DNA of 64,000 nucleotides, taken from Actinomycetota bacterium. Lineage in GTDB: Bacteria; Actinomycetota; Actinomycetes; S36-B12; UBA5976. Each line of letters begins with the position of its first letter. The first letter of the stretch is position 1. The position numbers and the translations under genes were made by a program. Location: contig CANGDR010000005.1 in NCBI GenBank assembly GCA_947452765.1, positions 1 to 64,000 on the forward strand, in the 5' to 3' direction. Shown one piece after another: positions 59,122 to 64,000 of this stretch. The notes under the pieces are model-generated. The model made no database searches and was not told where the DNA came from. It was given only the letters and a program-made list of their open reading frames with translations.

Positions 59122-60444
59122 TTACTTACCTGCTTCGAGCAATTCAATACGAAGATCAGCAGTTGCCTTGTGAGCAGACATACCTTCGAATCCTGCGATT
59201 GCTGAGTTATGCGGAGCAACCTGCATTGTGGATTCGCGGGTTGAGGTTTGGTATGTGACGGGCTTTAGGAAGCGACCGACTGACAAACCTGAGGTGTACT
59301 TTGCGCCACCACCGGTTGGAAGTACGTGGTTAGTTCCGGTGGTTCCCTTGTCAGCATAAGAGACTGTGGACCATTCGCCGATGAACAGCGATCCGTAGTT
59401 CTTCAAATGCTTTAGGTAGTAGTCATTGTCACTAGTTAAGATTTCCAAATGTTCTGGGGCCAAAGTGTCCATAACTTCGATCGCATCATCTGGGGACTTA
59501 ACTAAGTAAACCGTTCCGTAGTCACGCCAAGCTGGGCCTGCGATGTACTCAGTTGAAAGTTCTGCAAGCTGACGCTTAACTTCCTGAATTACGGCAAGAC
59601 CTAGTTCACGAGAGGTTGTCACTAGTGAAGCTGGAGACTGCATACCGTGTTCTGCTTGACCCAAAAGGTCGCAAGCAACCATGCGAGCATCTGCGGAATC
59701 ATCAGCGATGACTGCGACTTCGGACGGTCCAGCAAGTAAGTCGATTCCAACGCGACCAAATAACTGACGCTTGGCTTCAGCAACGTAGGCATTGCCTGCG
59801 CCAACCAAAATGTCTACTGGCTTTTCCCCAAGTAGACCAAATGTCATGGCAGCTAGTGCCTGCACGCCACCAAGGATGAATGTGCGATCTACCCCGGATA
59901 GGTAGGCGGAGTAAAGCACGGCATCGTTACCACCAGTTTCAGACATCGGCGGAGTGCAAGCCATTGTCATTGGTACGCCAGCAACTTTGGAAACTCCGAC
60001 GGTCATAAAGGCAGAAGAAAGAATTGGGAAGTTACCTGCAGGCAAGTAAGCACCAACGCGCTCGATTGGGATGTACTTCTGGCCCAATACAACACCGGGC
60101 GTTGTCTCTAATTCGAAATCAACTAGGTGCTTGCGAGTTTCGGTTGCGAACATCTTGGTGCGCTCTGAACCAATTTCTAATGCCTTACGAAGCTCTGGCG
60201 AAAGCTTGTCGCCTGTCTTTGCTAGATCGGCAGCGCTAAGTTCGAAGTCTTTATCCCACTTGTCTAAATTGCGGGAATACTTGCGAACTGCATCAATGCC
60301 ATTCTTTTCAATTTCAGAAAGCATCTTTGACACAGTCTCGATGACTTCGGGCAAACGCTGGGCTGGAGGCGAATCGAGTTCTGGTGCTTTAAGCACTTCG
60401 ATTTCGGCTTTTAGGAACTTCTTGTCGGCTTCTGTAATACGCAT
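59122..60444 (-). CDS. Histidinol dehydrogenase family protein (HisD paralog, substrate uncertain)
   Basis: 440 aa; YIPIERVGAYLPAGNFPILSSAFMTVGVSKVAGVP, LVGAGNAYVAEAKRQLFGRVGIDLLAGPSEVAVIAD, GTNHVLPTGGGAKYTSGLS. No other his genes nearby. Confidence 0.92.
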   Translation of the reverse strand: MRITEADKKFLKAEIEVLKAPELDSPPAQRLPEVIETVSKMLSEIEKNGIDAVRKYSRNLDKWDKDFELSAADLAKTGDKLSPELRKALEIGSERTKMFATETRKHLVDFELETTPGVVLGQKYIPIERVGAYLPAGNFPILSSAFMTVGVSKVAGVPMTMACTPPMSETGGNDAVLYSAYLSGVDRTFILGGVQALAAMTFGLLGEKPVDILVGAGNAYVAEAKRQLFGRVGIDLLAGPSEVAVIADDSADARMVACDLLGQAEHGMQSPASLVTTSRELGLAVIQEVKRQLAELSTEYIAGPAWRDYGTVYLVKSPDDAIEVMDTLAPEHLEILTSDNDYYLKHLKNYGSLFIGEWSTVSYADKGTTGTNHVLPTGGGAKYTSGLSVGRFLKPVTYQTSTRESTMQVAPHNSAIAGFEGMSAHKATADLRIELLEAGK

Positions 60445-60494
60445 GATTAAAACGTACTTCCCTTCTTAGGTATTTCGCTCATTTTTGCAATCCT

Positions 60495-60509
60495 TCAACC
60501 CTAGGTTGA
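60495..60509. promoter_or_regulatory. Candidate operator TCAACC-CTA-GGTTGA
   Basis: Perfect 6-nt arms; related to a second palindrome at 60541-60556. Confidence 0.5.
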
Positions 60510-60540
60510 TTTATCAAGCATTTCAATGTGCTTGACTCTA

Positions 60541-60556
60541 TTAACCATAGGGTTAA
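60541..60556. promoter_or_regulatory. Candidate operator TTAACC-ATAG-GGTTAA
   Basis: Perfect 6-nt arms; on the reverse strand TTAACCCTATGGTTAA, sharing AACCCTA..GGTT with 60495-60509. Confidence 0.5.
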
Positions 60557-60562
60557 GAATGA

Positions 60563-60590
60563 TTATTGCATGCAGACTTGTATGCAATAA
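60563..60590. promoter_or_regulatory. Inverted repeat TTATTGCAT-N10-ATGCAATAA
   Basis: 9-nt perfect arms in the 162-bp divergent region, ending 18 nt before the racemase start. Confidence 0.55.
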
Positions 60591-60606
60591 ACGGGTTGGG
60601 GCATAA

Positions 60607-61341
60607 ATGATTTATGAAGCTCGCGCTGGTCAGGTCGCCTACGGTTATGCAATCGGAATGTTGTGTGCCGAATGGAATATCCCGTTTATCCCGGGTGACT
60701 TGAATAACGCAAATACGTTCCCGTTCCCGGTCCGCTACGAGTCAGTACCTGGTGTTTCAGGTGCTGATGTTTTGCGTGGTGGCGGTTCTAGTTTTGCCGA
60801 TGCGATGGCGCAGGCTGCTAAGAAGCTGGAAGCCGAAGGGGTGCGTGCAATCACTGGAAACTGCGGCTTTATGGCAGCGTTTCAGGATCACGTTGCTAGC
60901 CAAGTTTCCATCCCGGTGTTTCTAACCAGCTTGCTGCAAGTTCCAATGCTCACCAAGATGCTAAACCCTAAACATAATCTTGGAATTCTTACGGCAAATT
61001 CTGCTTCGCTAAGTTCTGAACTTCTAGGAATGGCTGGAATCACTGACATTGATCGTCTTTCGATTCAAGGTATGGAGACTTATTCGCATTTCAACGATGT
61101 AATTCTCAAAGAGATAGGAACATTAGACGAAGACAGGATGCGGATGGAAGTTGTGCAAGCTGCAAAAGATTTGATAAAGCGCGATCCATCAATCCGGGCT
61201 TTCATGTTCGAGTGCAGCGATCTACCGCCGTATAGTAAGGCAGTTGAACAAGCCACTGGATTACCCGTTTTCGATTGGGCGAGTTACATCACATATGTCT
61301 ACAACGCGGTTGTTCCGCATGACTACGACGGGATTTGCTGA
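60607..61341 (+). CDS. Aspartate/glutamate/hydantoin racemase-like protein
   Basis: 244 aa; two catalytic-type Cys segments AITGNCGFMAAFQ and AFMFECSDLPPY. Confidence 0.8.
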   Translation: MIYEARAGQVAYGYAIGMLCAEWNIPFIPGDLNNANTFPFPVRYESVPGVSGADVLRGGGSSFADAMAQAAKKLEAEGVRAITGNCGFMAAFQDHVASQVSIPVFLTSLLQVPMLTKMLNPKHNLGILTANSASLSSELLGMAGITDIDRLSIQGMETYSHFNDVILKEIGTLDEDRMRMEVVQAAKDLIKRDPSIRAFMFECSDLPPYSKAVEQATGLPVFDWASYITYVYNAVVPHDYDGIC

Positions 61342-61376
61342 AACACTTGATAAAGAAATTTACCTAGGAGATACAC

Positions 61377-62636
61377 ATGCGCACAATTGTTGTTGGTGGC
61401 GGAGTAGTTGGTATTACAACTGCTTATTACTTAGCTAAAGAAGGTCACGAAGTTGTTGTGATCGATAAAGCAACTGATGTGGGAACGGAAGCCACCGCGG
61501 TTAATGCTGGGCTCATCGCACCGGCACACTGCTTTGCTTGGGCTTCTCCTGCCGCTCCAAAGATGTTGGTTAGGTCGTTATTCGGCGAAAAGACATCGAT
61601 TCGAGTCAAGCCATCTTTGAATCCTCGTTTCCTTTGGTGGGGGATGCAGTTTATGCGTGAATGTACTTCAGAGCGTGCTGCAATTAATACTTTGGCCAAA
61701 ATGCACTTGTGCGATTACAGCCAAACAAAACTCAAAGAACTTTCTAAGACTGAAGACATTGATTACCAAGGTGTAGACAAGGGTTTACTTTACCTTTATC
61801 GAGATGCCCAAGAGCTTGAACTTGGCATGATGAAAATGAAGCTGCTGATCGACAATGGTCAAAAGTTGGATCAACTAGATATGAAGGGTTTGGCTGCTGT
61901 TGATCCAGCATTTGCTAACTCAAAGGTTGAACTTGCCGGCGCAATTCATGCGCCCAATGATGGCAGTGGTAATTCACAACTTTTTACTCAGAAGTTAATG
62001 GAAGTTCTTAAGCGCATGGGTGTTGAATTCCAACTTGGTACAACTGCGAAAGCTTTTGTCGCAGATGGCAACAAGATCACGCGGTTAAAGACTGATAAGG
62101 GCGATTTCATCGCTGACAATTTTGTCCTAGCTATGGGCGTTTGGAGTCCATTCCTTTCTCGTACCGTTGGCCAAAACCTTCCGGTTTACCCGGCAAAGGG
62201 TTTTTCAATGACATTCGACCTGAAGGATAAAGCAAAGGCACCTGAACTTGGCGGTGTTGATGAAAAGACTTTGGTGGCTTGGTCACCAATGGGCGACAAG
62301 ATTCGAATTTCCTCAACTGCAATGTTCAGTGGTTTTGATAAGTCACATAAGCCAGAAGACTTCGAAGCTATTCGTGGAACGGCAAGCGAACTATGGCCGG
62401 ACGCTGCTGATTGGCAAGCTGGTTCGATGACAGCAGGCTTTCGCCCGATGACGCCTGATGGCCCGCCAATTATTGGTAAGGGAAAGAAGCATTCCAATCT
62501 TTTTTACAACACTGGTCATGGACACATGGGTTGGACTATGTCATGTGGATCTAGTGCTGCAATTGTTGACATCATTGCGGGCCGAACACCTGAAATAGAC
62601 ATGGATGCATTCGTGGTCCGCTCAATCCGAAAGTAA
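61377..62636 (+). CDS. dadA: D-amino-acid dehydrogenase (DadA-like FAD oxidoreductase)
   Basis: 419 aa; TIVVGGGVVGITTAYYLAKEGHEVVVIDKATDVGTEATAVNAGLI...GFRPMTPDGPPIIGK...FYNTGHGHMGWTMSCGSS. Confidence 0.92.
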   Translation: MRTIVVGGGVVGITTAYYLAKEGHEVVVIDKATDVGTEATAVNAGLIAPAHCFAWASPAAPKMLVRSLFGEKTSIRVKPSLNPRFLWWGMQFMRECTSERAAINTLAKMHLCDYSQTKLKELSKTEDIDYQGVDKGLLYLYRDAQELELGMMKMKLLIDNGQKLDQLDMKGLAAVDPAFANSKVELAGAIHAPNDGSGNSQLFTQKLMEVLKRMGVEFQLGTTAKAFVADGNKITRLKTDKGDFIADNFVLAMGVWSPFLSRTVGQNLPVYPAKGFSMTFDLKDKAKAPELGGVDEKTLVAWSPMGDKIRISSTAMFSGFDKSHKPEDFEAIRGTASELWPDAADWQAGSMTAGFRPMTPDGPPIIGKGKKHSNLFYNTGHGHMGWTMSCGSSAAIVDIIAGRTPEIDMDAFVVRSIRK

Positions 62637-62665
62637 TTCGCGAGTAAATTTAGCTAACTTGTTGA

Positions 62666-63313
62666 TTAACGCAGCTTGCGCAACGTAACTTCAAGCGCCT
62701 CGATTACATGTTGTTGTGCAGCGTCTTCGGCAGCATCACCATCGTGGGCTTTGATGGCTTTCAAAATTAGGGCGTGACCCTTGACTGACTGTCTAGTTTC
62801 TTCAGGTGTGTATTGTTCTGAAATTCGGAAATTAAAGAAATGCTGACTGTTGCTTCGATTGAGTTGGCCAATCCGTTCATTGCCACAAACATTAAAGATT
62901 GCCTTATGAAAATGGGTATTAAGGTCCACCAGTAATTCCCGCATACCTGGTTGGGCCAAGTTCTCTTTATGGGCACCGATCGCTTCAATCTCTTTATAAG
63001 CTGCGCTACCTGTCTTTTCGGCTGCCAGCCGAGCGGCCATACCTTCGAGTGCCGCCCGAACTTGGTAAATTTCTACGATTTCATCGCGGGTATGTTCTCG
63101 CACGATATATCCGCGTCGCGCAGGTGAAACAAGTCCTTCGGCTTCCAGTAGTTGGAGTGCTTCCCGAATAGGAGTTCGCGAAGTTTTTAAGCGTTCGGCT
63201 AGGTCGGCCGCAATCAGTCGTTCATTTGGGCGTAATTTCCCTTGGATTATTTCATCCCGAATCTGGGTTAGCGCTTCAAGCGTTAATGATCGATTAGGTG
63301 ACGAAAGAGTCAT
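62666..63313 (-). CDS. GntR-family regulator, FadR (FCD) subfamily
   Basis: From MTLSSPNRSLTLEALTQIRDEIIQGKLRPNERLIAADLAERLKTSRTPIREALQLLEAEGLV; FCD domain with EIYQVRAALEGMAARLA. Confidence 0.92.
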   Translation of the reverse strand: MTLSSPNRSLTLEALTQIRDEIIQGKLRPNERLIAADLAERLKTSRTPIREALQLLEAEGLVSPARRGYIVREHTRDEIVEIYQVRAALEGMAARLAAEKTGSAAYKEIEAIGAHKENLAQPGMRELLVDLNTHFHKAIFNVCGNERIGQLNRSNSQHFFNFRISEQYTPEETRQSVKGHALILKAIKAHDGDAAEDAAQQHVIEALEVTLRKLR

Positions 63314-63406
63314 TCTGTCTGCCCTTAATCCGTATAAACTAAACGCTTTAATCCTAGCGCGCAGGTAGAATTGAAGTAACACAGATCAACGTTATGGATT
63401 CCTCGC

Positions 63407-64000
63407 ATGAGTTATGAGTTTGATACCGACCCAGAAGTTCACGACTTTGCGTTGCAAGTTCGCAAATTTGTGGAATCTGAAGCTATCCCGCTAGAAAATC
63501 AAATTGACGCACAAGCACATGGCATTGCACCTGAACTCAGAGTGCAGTTACAAAAGGCTGCCAAGGCGGCTGGAATATTTGCGCCTACGGCTCCAAAGGA
63601 ATTCGGTGGCAAGGAATTTAATCACGCTGCCCAAGCAGTAATCCTGGAGGAAGCTGGCCGCAGTTTGCTAGGACCAACCGCTTTAAACTGTGCAGCGCCC
63701 GATGAAGGCAATATTTTGCTTCTTAATAAAATCGCAACACCAGCGCAGCGCGACAAGTACTTAGCTCCACTCTCACGCGGTGAAATTCGTTCGTCATTTT
63801 CAATGACTGAGCCCTCTCCTGGTGCTGGCGCGGATCCAAATTTACTTTCAACTACGGCCGTGAAGACCACCAGTGGCTGGGTAATAAATGGCAATAAGTG
63901 GCTAATTACCGGTGCCGACGGTGCTGCCTTCTCGATTGTGATGGCGAAGACCTCGGGTGGCGCAACTATGTTCCTGGTTGACAACGAAAACCCAGGTATG
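63407..64000 (+). CDS. Acyl-CoA dehydrogenase (truncated by window edge)
   Basis: ATG at 63407 opens 198 codons to the edge: MSYEFDTDPEVHDFALQVRKFVESEAIP...SSFSMTEPSPGAGADPNLL...WVINGNKWLITGADGA. Not in the supplied track because there is no stop. Confidence 0.93.
   Translation, partial: MSYEFDTDPEVHDFALQVRKFVESEAIPLENQIDAQAHGIAPELRVQLQKAAKAAGIFAPTAPKEFGGKEFNHAAQAVILEEAGRSLLGPTALNCAAPDEGNILLLNKIATPAQRDKYLAPLSRGEIRSSFSMTEPSPGAGADPNLLSTTAVKTTSGWVINGNKWLITGADGAAFSIVMAKTSGGATMFLVDNENPGM

Noticed and set aside
59122-60444. Annotating the gene simply as hisD for histidine biosynthesis
   Set aside because: No other his genes nearby, and the neighbours suggest catabolism; kept as HisD-family with unknown substrate.

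Overview
This 64-kb chromosomal window has a moderate-to-low GC content for an actinobacterium and is densely coded. The lineage call is inference, supported by mycothiol synthase (MshD), an HspR/HAIR heat-shock operon, DUF4395/DUF1416/DUF3151 proteins, an orphan GlnR-like regulator and a ydaO-type c-di-AMP riboswitch. Most of the window is syntenic-looking actinobacterial backbone: proC-PRODH-ppx, radA-disA, fur/FABP/sulfurtransferase, mshD, ppk-pstSCAB, purCBD/purA, fba-pyrE, dnaK-grpE-dnaJ-hspR, and kup. I saw no prophage, transposase, CRISPR array, rRNA or tRNA. The best second-look items are: (1) two adjacent peptidase-S51/cyanophycinase-like proteins next to mshD, one carrying a C-terminal extension that looks like the C-terminal domain of cysteinyl-tRNA synthetase; (2) an unannotated 28-aa Cys-ending leader ORF followed by a perfect 7-bp hairpin upstream of the DUF4395-sulfurtransferase-DUF1416 operon; (3) a c-di-AMP riboswitch about 5.5 kb from disA, with kup also in the window; (4) a candidate oxidase/decarboxylase/aldehyde-dehydrogenase cluster with divergent start codons only 19 nt apart; (5) a divergent HisD-like // racemase-DadA locus with several palindromic operator candidates; (6) several strong uncharacterised palindromes at 43.6 kb and 55.6 kb, plus a TA operator. 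All family calls were made by reading motifs in the translations. No database searches were run.
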